Shown here: one piece after another, positions 16,025 to 24,716 of the stretch
Layout of the letters: every line of letters begins with the position of its first letter
How positions within the stretch are numbered: the stretch's first letter is position 1
Source of the DNA: JBIOUF01 sp044866695
Lineage (GTDB): Bacteria; Actinomycetota; Actinomycetes; Propionibacteriales; Nocardioidaceae
DNA: 64,000 bases
NCBI GenBank assembly: GCA_044866695.1
Contig: JBIOUF010000014.1
Span: 37,111 to 101,110, forward strand
Direction: 5' to 3'
The notes under the pieces: generated by a model
What the model was told of the DNA's origin: nothing
Database searches by the model: none
The model's input: only the letters and a program-made list of their open reading frames with translations
Translations under genes and position numbers: made by a program

Positions 16025-16599
16025 GGGTTCTCCTCGGGGAGGGGGTGGGCGGCGACGACGAGCCGGTGCGGGCGCCCGTCGTCGTGGTGGTAGCGAGCGG
16101 CCAGGTCGAGCACCGCGGCGGTGAGGTCGTCGGCGAAGGCGGCCCGGTCGGCGGCCGACCGGAAGCCGATCTGCGTGTCGATGGTCAGCGTGGGCAGGCG
16201 CTTGCCGGACGCGCCGGCCCGGCGCGCCAGCGCGCCGACCTCGCGCACCAGCCGGCCGGCCAGCGCGACGAGGTAGCCGGCCGACAGGTGGTCGGCGTTG
16301 GCGTCCGGGTCGGCGGCGGACGCGCTGACGGCCGCCGGCGACACGACGTACGACGCCGCCGACGCCTGCAGCACCCGCTCGGTGAGGCCCCCGTGCCGGC
16401 GCTCCTCGGACAGCTGCACCAGGCCGTGCGCCTCGAGCGCCCTGAGGTGGTAGTTGACCTTCTGGCGCGCGATGCCGACCCGGGCAGCGAGCCCCGCGGC
16501 GGACGCCGGGACGGCCAGCTCGCCGAGCAGCCGGGCCCGGACCGGGTCCAGCGCGGCGCTGGCTGCCTCCGCGCTCTCGATCACCTCGACGTCCCGCAT
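16021..16599 (-). CDS. ArsR-family (HTH) transcriptional regulator
   Basis: A 192-residue protein from ATG 16599; longer upstream reading lies in non-coding frames. A winged helix spans residues 12-75 (LDPVRARLLGELAVPASAAG, then ARVGIARQKVNYHLRALEAH, GLVQLSEERR). The remaining C-terminal part has an Ala-rich helical region with no evident metal-binding cysteines. It is therefore likely not a metal sensor but the helix-turn-helix partner of the downstream SRPBCC gene, with which it overlaps by 4 nt. A strong palindrome lies 16 nt upstream of its start. Confidence 0.82.
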   Translation of the reverse strand: MRDVEVIESAEAASAALDPVRARLLGELAVPASAAGLAARVGIARQKVNYHLRALEAHGLVQLSEERRHGGLTERVLQASAASYVVSPAAVSASAADPDANADHLSAGYLVALAGRLVREVGALARRAGASGKRLPTLTIDTQIGFRSAADRAAFADDLTAAVLDLAARYHHDDGRPHRLVVAAHPLPEENP

Positions 16600-16614
16600 G
16601 ACGCCACCCTGCCT

Positions 16615-16634
16615 TTGACAAAGAATATTGTCAA
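16615..16634. promoter_or_regulatory. Palindromic operator of the ArsR/SRPBCC operon
   Basis: TTGACAA-N6-TTGTCAA is a perfect inverted repeat with 7-bp arms, unusually AT-rich for this DNA. It sits 16 bp upstream of the ArsR start codon. Its left arm read on the minus strand is also a consensus -35 hexamer (TTGACA), so repressor binding would block RNA polymerase. This is the classic layout of an autoregulated ArsR-type operator. Confidence 0.65.
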
Positions 16635-16697
16635 GAGGCCGAGCCGAGCAGGGCCGCGTCGGCCCCTCCAGGACGAGTGCATCGTCCAGGCGCGAGG

Positions 16698-17168
16698 TCA
16701 CAGCCAGCGACGCACCCGCCGCGTGTAGTCGTCGTACGGCGCACCGAACCGCTCGTGCAGGAACCGCTCCTCGGGACCGATCGCGCCCCAGAGGACCAGC
16801 AGCACCGCAGCGGGGAAGAGCACGAGCCCCCAGAACGTAGGGGCCAGCAACGCCAGCCCGAGGTAGAGCGCGAGCAGGCCGACGTAGAGCGGGTTGCGGG
16901 AGAGGCGGTACGGCCCCTCCTCGATGATCGCGCGGGTCGCCTGTCCGGGCAGCAGCCCGGTCTCGTGCCGGTGGAACAGCCACAGCGACCAGCCGTTCCA
17001 CACCGCGAACACCAGCACGAGCGCCCAGCCGAGCCGAACCCGCCACCCGCCGAGTCCGACGGGGTCGCCCCAGGACTGCGTGGCCAGCCAGCCGGCCAGC
17101 AAGGGCGCGCCGACCGCGACCGGCGGCCAGAGCCGGAACGCGACGGTGGCCTCGGGCCCGTGCGCCAT
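16698..17168 (-). CDS. Isoprenylcysteine carboxyl methyltransferase-like membrane protein
   Basis: A 156-residue protein from ATG 17168. Four or so hydrophobic segments are visible (about residues 13-30, 45-65, 100-125 and a partial one). The conserved family core is EEGPYRLSRNPLYVGLLALY, then EERFLHERFGAPYDDYTRRV. This is the ICMT/PEMT family of SAM-dependent membrane methyltransferases; bacterial members act on unknown lipids or small molecules. It is divergent from the LuxR gene (72 nt gap) and downstream of the ArsR operator region, but on a separate transcription unit. Confidence 0.78.
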   Translation of the reverse strand: MAHGPEATVAFRLWPPVAVGAPLLAGWLATQSWGDPVGLGGWRVRLGWALVLVFAVWNGWSLWLFHRHETGLLPGQATRAIIEEGPYRLSRNPLYVGLLALYLGLALLAPTFWGLVLFPAAVLLVLWGAIGPEERFLHERFGAPYDDYTRRVRRWL

Positions 17169-17240
17169 GGCCTCATTGTCGCGGGTGGCGCCGCCGCCGC
17201 CGTGGACTCCACCTCCGCCAGGCAGACCTACTGTGGAGCG

Positions 17241-19931
17241 ATGGAGACGCCGCTGCTGGCCACGAAGCTCTTCGTGCCGGCTCTCCCTTCCCACGGCCTG
17301 CCACGCCCGCGGCTGCTCCGACGCCTCGACGACGGGCTGGCCCCGCACTGCCGGCTGACGCTGGTGTCGGCGCCTGCCGGGTTCGGCAAGACCACTCTGC
17401 TGGGTGAGTGGGCCGCCCACTGCGGCGCCCGCAGACCGTCGGCCCGGTTCGCATGGCTCTCCCTCGACGAGGCGGACGGTGACCCCGCGCGCTTCCTCGG
17501 CTACGTCGTCGCGGCGCTGCAGGACGCCCATGCCGACCTCGGCCCGGACGCCTTCCGGCCACGTCCCGGCGGGCAGACGGCCTCCCACGACCCGGCTCTC
17601 ACCGACCTGGTCAACGACCTGGCGGCCACGCCGGGCGAGACCGTCCTGGTGCTCGACGACTACCACGTGGTGGCCGCGCGGGCCGTTCACGACATCCTGG
17701 CGTTCCTGGTGGGCCACGCGCCACCGCAGCTGCACGTGGTCGTCGCCACCAGGTCCGACCCGCCGCTTCCCCTCGCCCGGCTGCGGAGCCGCGGCGGTCT
17801 GACCGAGCTGCGCGCATCGGACCTCCGGTTCACCGCCGAGGAGGCGGGGGACTTCCTCAACGACACGATGGGCCTGCGCCTGTCCGCAGACGACGTCGCG
17901 GCCCTCGAACGGCGCACCGAGGGCTGGATCGCCGGCCTGCAGCTGGCGGCGGTGTCCATGCGCGGACGTGACGACGTCTCGGGCTTCATCGGGTCCTTCA
18001 CCGGCAGCCACCGCTTCGTCCTCGACTACCTCGCCGAGGAGGTGCTCCAGCGGCAGCCCGAGCACACCCGCCGCTTCCTGTCGGCCACGTCGGTGCTCGA
18101 GCGGATGACCGGTCCGTTGTGCGATGCGGTCACCGGGTCAGCGGGGAGTGGCGAGGTCCTGGAGTCCCTCGAACGCGCCAACCTGTTCGTCGTCCCCCTC
18201 GACGACCGCCGTGAGTGGTACCGCTACCACCACCTGTTCGCCGACGTGCTGCGGTCGCGGCTCCGCCAGGAGCAGCCCGGCCTGGTTCCGCGGCTCCACC
18301 GGGCCGCCAGCGAGTGGTTCGAAGCGAACGGCCTGCCGGAGGAGGCCGTACGCCACGCGCTCGCCGCAGGCGACCACGACCGGGCGGCCTCGCTGGTCGA
18401 GCTGGCCCTTCCGGTGATCCGCCGAGACCGGCAGGACGCCACGCTCACCGGCTGGCTCGACGCCATCCCCGGCGACGTGGTACGCCGCCGGCCGGTCCTC
18501 AGCGCCTTGTACGCCTTCGGGCTGCTGGTCGCCGGCGACCTGGAGGGCGCCGAGTCCTGGCTGCGCGACTCCGAGCGGGCGCTGCGCGACCGGGAGCACC
18601 GGTCGACCGACGCCGAGGAGCTCCGCCGGCTACCCATGACGATCGCGGTCTACCGGGCCGCGCTGGCGCAGGGACGAGGCGACCTGGACGCCATCCGGGG
18701 ACACGCCCGGCATGCTCTGGAGCTCGCTGGTCCCGACGACCACCTCGCCCGCGCCGGTGCCGCCGGGTATCTCGGACTCGCGTCGTACGCGCAGGGGGAC
18801 ATCGCGGCAGCGCTGCGCACCTTCCCCGAGACGTTGCAGAGCCTGCGTGCCGCCGGCAACCCCGCCGAGGAGCTGAGCAGCACCGTCGTGCTCGCGGACA
18901 TGTGGATCGTCCGGGGCCGGCTGGCCGAGGCGCGCAGGCTCTACGACGCGGCCCTTCGCAGGGTGACCGCCCGGGGCGCAACGCTCACCGGAGCGACGGC
19001 GGACCTGCATGTCGGGTTCAGCGAGCTGATGCGCGAGCTCGGGGACCTGCCCGCGGCCCGGCACCACCTGCAGGTCGGCAGCGATCTCGGCGAGAGAGCC
19101 TCGCTCACCGAGAACCGGCACCGCTGGTTCGTCGCCACGGCGCTGGTGCGCCAGGCCGAAGGCGACCTGGCCGGCGCCAGCGCCCTGCTGGACGAGGCCG
19201 AGCGTCTCTACCGCCGAGGCTTCCTGCCCGAGGTGCGGCCGGTCGCCGCCGTGAGGGCCCGGATGTGGATCGCGCGAGGCAGCCTCTCCTCGGCGCAGAC
19301 CTGGTCGCGCGGCCGAGGCCTGGCCGGCGCAGACGACCTGAGCTACCTGCGTGAGTACGAGCACCTGACCCTGGTGCGCCTGCTCATCGCGCAGGGTCGG
19401 CTGCACCGGGACTCCGAGGCGACCGACGATGCGGTCGGACTGCTGGACCGCCTCCTGGAGGCGGCCCAGGACGGCGGCCGGCAGGGCAGCGTGAACGAGA
19501 TCCTGGTCCTGCGAGCGCTCGCCCACGACGTGCGGGGCGACCGCGACCAGGCGCTGGCGACCCTGGAGGAGGTCCTGGTCGCGACCGAGCCGGAGGGACA
19601 CGTCCGGCTGTTCCTCGATGAGGGCGCACCCATGGAGGCGCTGCTCCGGGCCACCGACCTGTGCCGGGTCGCGCCGAGCCGGGCGACCGCACTGCTGCGC
19701 ACCGCCGGCGGCGCAGCGGCCGAGCCGCCGGCCCTTCCGGACCCGCTGAGCGACCGGGAGCTCGAGGTGCTCAGGCTGCTGGACACCGCGATGAGCGGGC
19801 CGGAGATCGCCCGGGAGCTGTTCGTGTCGCCGAACACGCTGCGCACGCACACCAAGCACATCTTCAGCAAGCTCGGGGTCAACAACCGCCGGGCGGCGGT
19901 CCAGCGGGCCGCCGAGCTGGGCCTGACGTAG
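17241..19931 (+). CDS. LAL/MalT-type LuxR-family transcriptional regulator
   Basis: An 896-residue protein from ATG 17241; the longer frame before it is antisense to the methyltransferase. Domains in order: an ATPase with Walker A SAPAGFGKTTLL (about residues 44-55) and Walker B VLVLDDYH; a winged-helix and TPR-like helical repeat region (residues about 330-800); and a C-terminal LuxR helix-turn-helix (LSDRELEVLRLLDTAMSGPE, then IARELFVSPNTLRTHTKHIF). This is the layout of MalT and related large ATP-dependent activators. The inducer and target genes are not evident; neighbours are a methyltransferase-like gene and an unknown protein. Confidence 0.9.
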   Translation: METPLLATKLFVPALPSHGLPRPRLLRRLDDGLAPHCRLTLVSAPAGFGKTTLLGEWAAHCGARRPSARFAWLSLDEADGDPARFLGYVVAALQDAHADLGPDAFRPRPGGQTASHDPALTDLVNDLAATPGETVLVLDDYHVVAARAVHDILAFLVGHAPPQLHVVVATRSDPPLPLARLRSRGGLTELRASDLRFTAEEAGDFLNDTMGLRLSADDVAALERRTEGWIAGLQLAAVSMRGRDDVSGFIGSFTGSHRFVLDYLAEEVLQRQPEHTRRFLSATSVLERMTGPLCDAVTGSAGSGEVLESLERANLFVVPLDDRREWYRYHHLFADVLRSRLRQEQPGLVPRLHRAASEWFEANGLPEEAVRHALAAGDHDRAASLVELALPVIRRDRQDATLTGWLDAIPGDVVRRRPVLSALYAFGLLVAGDLEGAESWLRDSERALRDREHRSTDAEELRRLPMTIAVYRAALAQGRGDLDAIRGHARHALELAGPDDHLARAGAAGYLGLASYAQGDIAAALRTFPETLQSLRAAGNPAEELSSTVVLADMWIVRGRLAEARRLYDAALRRVTARGATLTGATADLHVGFSELMRELGDLPAARHHLQVGSDLGERASLTENRHRWFVATALVRQAEGDLAGASALLDEAERLYRRGFLPEVRPVAAVRARMWIARGSLSSAQTWSRGRGLAGADDLSYLREYEHLTLVRLLIAQGRLHRDSEATDDAVGLLDRLLEAAQDGGRQGSVNEILVLRALAHDVRGDRDQALATLEEVLVATEPEGHVRLFLDEGAPMEALLRATDLCRVAPSRATALLRTAGGAAAEPPALPDPLSDRELEVLRLLDTAMSGPEIARELFVSPNTLRTHTKHIFSKLGVNNRRAAVQRAAELGLT

Positions 19932-19951
19932 CCGGTCGGCACCGGTCGTGC

Positions 19952-19967
19952 CCGGCCGGCGGGCCGG
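19952..19967 (+). terminator. Possible terminator hairpin after the LuxR gene
   Basis: CCGGCC-GGCG-GGCCGG forms a 6-bp all-GC stem with a 4-nt loop, 20 nt after the stop. There is no T-tract, so it is at best a weak, actinobacterial-style terminator. Confidence 0.35.
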
Positions 19968-20100
19968 CAGTCACCCGCGGGACGCGGCGGGCGTCCTCGC
20001 CACCGGTCCCGGTCGTCGTGGGGCCGCTGATCGGGTGTTCCGATCGGCCGGGAGGTCGGCGGTGGGTCTCACCAGATGATCCGGTAGCGGCCTGGCGAGC

Positions 20101-20808
20101 TCAGTCGCGGAGCAGGTCGCACAGGTCCGACATCTGCCCTGCCGAGTATCGGTCACCCGGCGTCGCCGGGTTGCTCGGGAAGAAGGTCTTGACCGAGCTG
20201 TCGGACTCCCAGACGATGCCGTTCCCGCCGTTGTCGTTGAGGTCCCCGACCAGTGCCTCAAGCACGTCCTCCTCGGTGGTGCCCACCGGCCAGAACGTGT
20301 GCACCTCCTTGATGTCGAACTCGTCCATGTGGGCGTAGCTGTGCTGCATGACGTGGTGCCAGGGGACGTACACCGCTCCCGGCGCAAGGGCCGCCACGTT
20401 GGGGTCGGTGGTGAAGGCGCCGACGTCATAGACGCCGTCGCCGTCGGGCAGCAGGTAGAAGTCGTCCCCGTAGTCCAGCGGGGTCCGGGTGAACCGGTCG
20501 GCCTGCAGAAGGTGCCGGCCGGTCGGTCCCTGCTGCATGTCGACGAACTCGGTCGTGCCGACGGCCACGTAGCACGAGGGCATCGAGGAGTGCCACAGGT
20601 ACTGTCCGTCGCCGAAGCCCTGGACGCGGTCGCTGGACGGGTCGAGCTCCCCGTACTGGTCGGCCAGACTGGCGGTCGCGGGCTGGTCCGCGTCCATCGG
20701 CTCCTCGTCGCTGTCGACCGTGGGGTAGCGGGGGTCGTAGTCCTCGTCGGGGTTGGTGGTGGGGTAGCGCGGGTCGTACGGCTCACCTGAGTACGGTTGC
20801 TGGCTCAT
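20101..20808 (-). CDS. Hypothetical protein with acidic Tyr/Pro-rich N-terminal repeat
   Basis: A 235-residue protein that I do not recognise. The first 40 residues carry two copies of YDPRYPT separated by an acidic spacer and look disordered. The rest is mixed alpha/beta with several Trp, His and Asp residues (GDGQYLWHSSMPSCYVAVG, APGAVYVPWHHVMQHSYAHM, DDFYLLPDGDG). No signal peptide or membrane segment is visible. It stands alone, 169 nt past the LuxR gene on the opposite strand and 137 nt from the EEP gene. No function can be assigned. Confidence 0.7.
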   Translation of the reverse strand: MSQQPYSGEPYDPRYPTTNPDEDYDPRYPTVDSDEEPMDADQPATASLADQYGELDPSSDRVQGFGDGQYLWHSSMPSCYVAVGTTEFVDMQQGPTGRHLLQADRFTRTPLDYGDDFYLLPDGDGVYDVGAFTTDPNVAALAPGAVYVPWHHVMQHSYAHMDEFDIKEVHTFWPVGTTEEDVLEALVGDLNDNGGNGIVWESDSSVKTFFPSNPATPGDRYSAGQMSDLCDLLRD

Positions 20809-20945
20809 GGCTTCCCCCTGGGTGGCGTCGTTCCAGGCTAGGGCGGCGGCCCCTGGTGGCGACGGCCTGCTCGTGCCGCCGGCGGTGCCGAGCCACTTCC
20901 CGTTCAGGCAGCCGTGGCAGGGCTTGGCCCGACGTGGAGCCGGGG

Positions 20946-21734
20946 TCAGCCGGTCTTCGTGCCGGCGGCCTCGACGTCCACCACGAGCGCGCGGTGGTCC
21001 GACAGCCCGAGCGCGGGCGCGTCGGCCCGTGCCACCTCGCCCAGGTCTCCGCGCAGCAGGATGTGGTCGAGCTGCCGGGTGGGGGGGTCCAGGGGGAAGG
21101 TGGGCAGTGCGGCCAGCGACCGGTAGCCGGTGATCCGCTCGGGCAGCGGGTTCGCCATGTTGAGATCACCCATCAGCAGGACCGGCCCGGGGACCGGCCG
21201 GAGGTCCCGCCTGATCCGCTGCAGCTGGACCCGCCCCCACCCGGGTACGAACGACAGGTGCGTGTTGGCGACGACGAGCTGTCCGGCCGGGGTGTCGATG
21301 TGACCGATCACCACCGAGCGGGGCTCCTCGTGGACGACGACCATCCGGCGCGCCTCACGCAGCCACACCGGGAAGCGTGGCCGGATCCTCGGCAGCCGCA
21401 GCACCTGCCAGGTCCGCACCGGGTACCGCGACAGCAGGGCGATCCCGTACGCCGCGTCGCCCGGCACGTCGTCCTCGGTCGCGGCGATCCAGGTCGCGCC
21501 CGGCGTACCGGAGAGGGCCGCCACGAACCGGTAGGCGGCCGCCCCCATCGCTTCGGCGCAGACCTTCGTGAGGTCGGCCAGGTGAGAGCGCGGCTGGTCG
21601 CGGTCCACCTCCTGAAGGGCCAGGACGTCGGCGTCGAGCGTTCTCACCGCCCCGGCGAGCCGGTCGAGGTCGACCAGGCCGTCGTGCGTCGACCGGCCAT
21701 GCAGGATGTTGAATGTGGCCAGCCGCACGAGCAC
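20946..21734 (-). CDS. Endonuclease/exonuclease/phosphatase family protein
   Basis: A 262-residue EEP-fold enzyme. Conserved blocks appear in order: RLATFNILHGR (metal-binding Asn), LALQEVDR (Glu metal ligand), VVANTHLSFVPGWGRVQLQR, LLMGDLNMANPLPE (Asp and Asn), LDHILLRGD and a final LSDHRALVVDV (Asp-His). All catalytic residues of the family are therefore present. Members hydrolyse phosphodiesters in nucleic acids, inositol phosphates or sphingomyelin; the substrate here is unknown. No signal peptide is seen, so it is probably cytoplasmic. Its start is only 11 nt from the divergent nucleotidyltransferase start. Confidence 0.86.
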   Translation of the reverse strand: MLVRLATFNILHGRSTHDGLVDLDRLAGAVRTLDADVLALQEVDRDQPRSHLADLTKVCAEAMGAAAYRFVAALSGTPGATWIAATEDDVPGDAAYGIALLSRYPVRTWQVLRLPRIRPRFPVWLREARRMVVVHEEPRSVVIGHIDTPAGQLVVANTHLSFVPGWGRVQLQRIRRDLRPVPGPVLLMGDLNMANPLPERITGYRSLAALPTFPLDPPTRQLDHILLRGDLGEVARADAPALGLSDHRALVVDVEAAGTKTG

Positions 21735-21745
21735 AAGGTACCGAC

Positions 21746-22327
21746 ATGACCGTTGACGACCAGTCCGAGGACACCGTCTTCCAGCCGCCCCAGCTGCGGA
21801 CCGCGCTCAAGCGGTCGGCCTCGGCGCTGAAGGCCGACCGCATCCCGTTCGCCCTGGCCGGGAGCTACGCGCTGTGGGTGCACGGCGCCCCAGAGCCCGA
21901 GCACGACGTCGACTTCGTCGTGCCCGAAGCCAACATCGAGGCGGCCGCCGAGAGCCTCCGTCAGGCCGGCTTGGACGTCGAGCGCCCGCCCGAGGACTGG
22001 CTGTTCAAGGTCGACGTCGACGGCGCTCTCGTCGACGTGCTGCACCGGCTGAACGGCGTTCCCGTCTCCGAGGAGCTGGTCGCGAGGTCGGAGGAGTACG
22101 AGATCCTGGGGATCCGGCTGCCGGTGCTGCCCGCCACGGACGTGGTGCTCACCAAGCTCCAGGCGCTGACCGAGCACTACTGCGACTTCGCGTCCCTCCT
22201 GGCGATCGCCCGCGCCGTCCGCGAGCAGCTGGACTGGGGCCTCCTCCGCGACCGGACGGCGGAGAACCCGTTCGCCGAAGCGTTCCTCTTCCTCGTCGAG
22301 CGGCTCGAGATCAGTCCCGGTGGGTGA
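21746..22327 (+). CDS. Nucleotidyltransferase-fold protein (AbiEii/DUF6036-like)
   Basis: A 193-residue protein from ATG 21746. The core GSYALWVHGAPEPEHDVDFVV has the GSxxxxxxG...DxD pattern of Pol-beta-like nucleotidyltransferases. It is followed by DVDGALVDVLHR, which supplies the third acidic residue, and a helical C-terminus (LPATDVVLTKLQALTEHYCD). Such proteins include toxin-like and antibiotic-resistance-like enzymes. No antitoxin partner is visible. With only 11 nt between it and the divergent EEP gene, one or both genes must use promoters inside the other or leaderless transcripts. Confidence 0.72.
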   Translation: MTVDDQSEDTVFQPPQLRTALKRSASALKADRIPFALAGSYALWVHGAPEPEHDVDFVVPEANIEAAAESLRQAGLDVERPPEDWLFKVDVDGALVDVLHRLNGVPVSEELVARSEEYEILGIRLPVLPATDVVLTKLQALTEHYCDFASLLAIARAVREQLDWGLLRDRTAENPFAEAFLFLVERLEISPGG

Positions 22328-22330
22328 GTG

Positions 22331-22661
22331 CCGGGGTGGTTTCGAGGCTCGCAGGCTCGCACCTCAACCACCGGTGACCGGCGGTTCCCCCAGGAGCGCG
22401 TGGCCGTGTGGGCGACCTGCCCGCCCGGTGGTGTGTTCACCACCCGGTGGTTGAGGAGGGCGAGCTTGCGAGCCCCCCGGTGGTTGAGGAGGGCGAGCTT
22501 GCGAGCCCGTCTCGAAACCACCGGTACCTGGGCTGGGCCCTGCCACGGACCCGCTGGTTTCGAGACGCCTCCGCTGATCGCTCCGGCTCCTCAACCAGCG
22601 GTGCCGGTGGTTGGGTGCGAGCCCGTCTCGGCCTGGCTGAGGGGCGACCTTGCGAGGGGCG
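22331..22661. repeat. Intergenic GGTGGTT/GTTTCGAG palindromic repeats
   Basis: The gap between the nucleotidyltransferase and the convergent MFS gene is filled with related palindromic units. One runs from about 22336 to 22373 (GGTGGTTTCGAGGCTCGC ... CTCAACCACCGG). A 33-bp unit with core GAGGAGGGCGAGCTTGCGAG is duplicated at 22444 and 22477. Another (GGTTTCGAGACG ... CTCAACCAGCGG) follows at about 22554. No gene is present. Hairpins formed by these units could end transcription for the convergent genes, but they look like dispersed REP-type elements. Confidence 0.7.
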
Positions 22662-23879
22662 TCAGGAGCGTTCGGAGCCGTGGACGCTCTCGAGGTCGTC
22701 GTCGGTCCTGGGCATCAGGACGGCAAGGCCCGCGATGGCCGCGCACAGGACCGCCGGGCCGGCCATGGCGTGGTGCAGGCCGAGGTGGTTGACCAGGAAG
22801 CCCACCACCGCCGGGCCCATCAGGAAGGCGGCGTACCCGAAGGTCACCACCACCGCGAGCACCCGGCCGCCGCCGACGTGACCGGCCACGGCGTACACCT
22901 GCGGGGCGATCATGCCCACGCCGAACCCCACCAGCGCCCAGCCGGCGAGCAGGAGCGGCAGGGCGCTCACCAGCGTGACGACGACGTACCCGACCGCGGC
23001 GCAGAGGCCGCCGCTGCGGACCACCGCGCGGCGGCCGAACCGCACGACCAGCCGGTCGCCGAGCAGCCGGATCAGGACCATGGAGCCGCTCACCGCCACC
23101 AGTCCGAGCGCGCCGGTGGTGGGGTCGACCTGGGCGACGTCGGTGACGTGCAGCGCGGCCCAGTCGGTGGCGGTCCCCTCCGAGAGCCCGAAGGCCAGCG
23201 CCATCACCGCGAGCAGCCAGGCGATTCTTGGGATCGGGGTCCGCACCCCGTCGACGTGGTGCTCCACGACCGCCGCCTCCGGGGTGATCCTGAAGGCGAC
23301 CACCAGCACCACGGCCGCGATGCCGGCCAGGGTGAGCATCAGCGGCATCACCACCGCCGCGCCGTGGGCCCCCAGCGCTCGGGCGAGCAGGAGGACGAAG
23401 CCGGCGCCGAGCAGGCCGCCGACGGACCACAGGGCATGCAGGGTGCTCATGATCGGACGTCTGCGCGCCGCCTCGACCTGCACGCCGAGCGCGTTCATGG
23501 CGACGTCCATCGCGCCGTTGCCGAGACCGAGGAGCAGCGCGCCCAGCACCGCCAGCGGGTACGTCGTCGCGAACGCGAAGGTCACCGCCGCGGCGATCAT
23601 GAAGGGCAGGCTGGCCAGCGCGACCTTGCGCGCGCCGATCGAGTCCGACAGCCGTCCGCCGACCTGCATCGAGGCGATCCCGGTCAGGCCCGCGCAGAAC
23701 AGCAGCACCGCGATCTCGGTCGCGGAGAGGCCGATCCGCTCGCGGATCGACGGCAGCGCCCCGCCGTACCCGCCGAGGACGAGTCCGTTCACGGCGAACA
23801 GCACTGCCACGGCGACCGCGGCCCGGCGCCGGGCCAGGGCAGCGGTCAACACGCTCGGGGATGAGGCCGGGGGGGTCAT
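22662..23879 (-). CDS. MFS transporter
   Basis: A 405-residue protein with about 12 membrane segments and an N-terminal charged stretch. Residues 19-40 begin the first helix (VAVAVLFAVNGLVLGGYG). The loop between helices 2 and 3 carries a degenerate MFS motif A (GGRLSDSIGARKV). The pattern of a small-residue-rich bundle suggests a drug/metabolite efflux or fucose-permease-like transporter; no substrate can be named. It is convergent with the nucleotidyltransferase gene through the repeat-rich gap and probably forms a single-gene unit. Confidence 0.85.
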   Translation of the reverse strand: MTPPASSPSVLTAALARRRAAVAVAVLFAVNGLVLGGYGGALPSIRERIGLSATEIAVLLFCAGLTGIASMQVGGRLSDSIGARKVALASLPFMIAAAVTFAFATTYPLAVLGALLLGLGNGAMDVAMNALGVQVEAARRRPIMSTLHALWSVGGLLGAGFVLLLARALGAHGAAVVMPLMLTLAGIAAVVLVVAFRITPEAAVVEHHVDGVRTPIPRIAWLLAVMALAFGLSEGTATDWAALHVTDVAQVDPTTGALGLVAVSGSMVLIRLLGDRLVVRFGRRAVVRSGGLCAAVGYVVVTLVSALPLLLAGWALVGFGVGMIAPQVYAVAGHVGGGRVLAVVVTFGYAAFLMGPAVVGFLVNHLGLHHAMAGPAVLCAAIAGLAVLMPRTDDDLESVHGSERS

Positions 23880-23993
23880 TGGGTGGTCCTGGATCGCGTT
23901 CTCGAACGGCTCAGGGTACGGCAGCCGGACGCCTCCTCTGCCCGCTGGCGAGTCGGGTGCGAGGGCAGCACCTGCGTGAGCCTGCGCGGGCGG

Positions 23994-24716
23994 TCACTCC
24001 GCGCCGACGGAGTCGAACACCTCGACCCGCGGCCTGAGCCGGACCTGGACGGCTCCGGGGAAGCCGTCGACGAAGCCGACCACGACGTCGTACTCGTCGG
24101 CACCCGGAGCGCGGAGGGCGACCCGCCAGGAGCCCTCGGCGGGCCGGTGCTCCTCCGCGCTCAGCGACAGGCTGTCGGGGTCCAGCTCGTAGACGGCCGC
24201 GGCGCTGCGGCGAGCGCGCAGGATCGCGGCCTCCCGGGGCGCCTCGGTCGGCTGCTCACCGCCGACGCTCGCGAGTACGGCGCGGAACGCGCCCGTCACG
24301 CTCTCGGTCGAGGCGGCAGAGAGCCGGGAGGACCTGGGCCCGGTGGTGACCAGGAGGCCGAGCTCGAGGGCTCCTGGGCTCGCCCCCCAGCTGGAGTGTC
24401 GCCGATGCTGGTGCAGCGAGTAGTGCCGCGGCACGTCGGAACCGGCGTACAGCGTCGGCTCCAGCGCCGAGAGGATGCTCTGCTCGTCGAGATCGGGCTG
24501 GTCTGCGCCGGGCGACTCGGGGACCGGAAGGTCGAGCAGGAACCACTCGTATGCCGGGGCTTCCGGAGCGGTTCGGTAGCCGACCTGGATGCTGAGCAGG
24601 TCCACCCGGCCGAGGGTGAGGAGGGGCGGGGTCCCGCGCTGGTCGACCGCGTCGCTCACCACCGCCTCAGCCTCGGACGTCGCGGGTGGCACGTCAAGGA
24701 CCTCGCGGGGCGGCAT
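23994..24716 (-). CDS. Hypothetical protein (no recognised family)
   Basis: A 240-residue protein from ATG 24716; the much longer frame upstream is antisense to the ArcD gene. It is rich in Glu, Asp, Pro and Ala, with blocks such as GRVDLLSIQVGYRTAPEAPA, YEWFLLDLPVPESPG and a C-terminal DEYDVVVGFVDGFPGAVQVR. There is no signal peptide or membrane segment. Its start codon overlaps, inside one CATG, the first ATG of the truncated NhaC frame on the other strand, so the two divergent starts coincide. I cannot assign a function. A start further downstream is possible. Confidence 0.6.
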   Translation of the reverse strand: MPPREVLDVPPATSEAEAVVSDAVDQRGTPPLLTLGRVDLLSIQVGYRTAPEAPAYEWFLLDLPVPESPGADQPDLDEQSILSALEPTLYAGSDVPRHYSLHQHRRHSSWGASPGALELGLLVTTGPRSSRLSAASTESVTGAFRAVLASVGGEQPTEAPREAAILRARRSAAAVYELDPDSLSLSAEEHRPAEGSWRVALRAPGADEYDVVVGFVDGFPGAVQVRLRPRVEVFDSVGAE

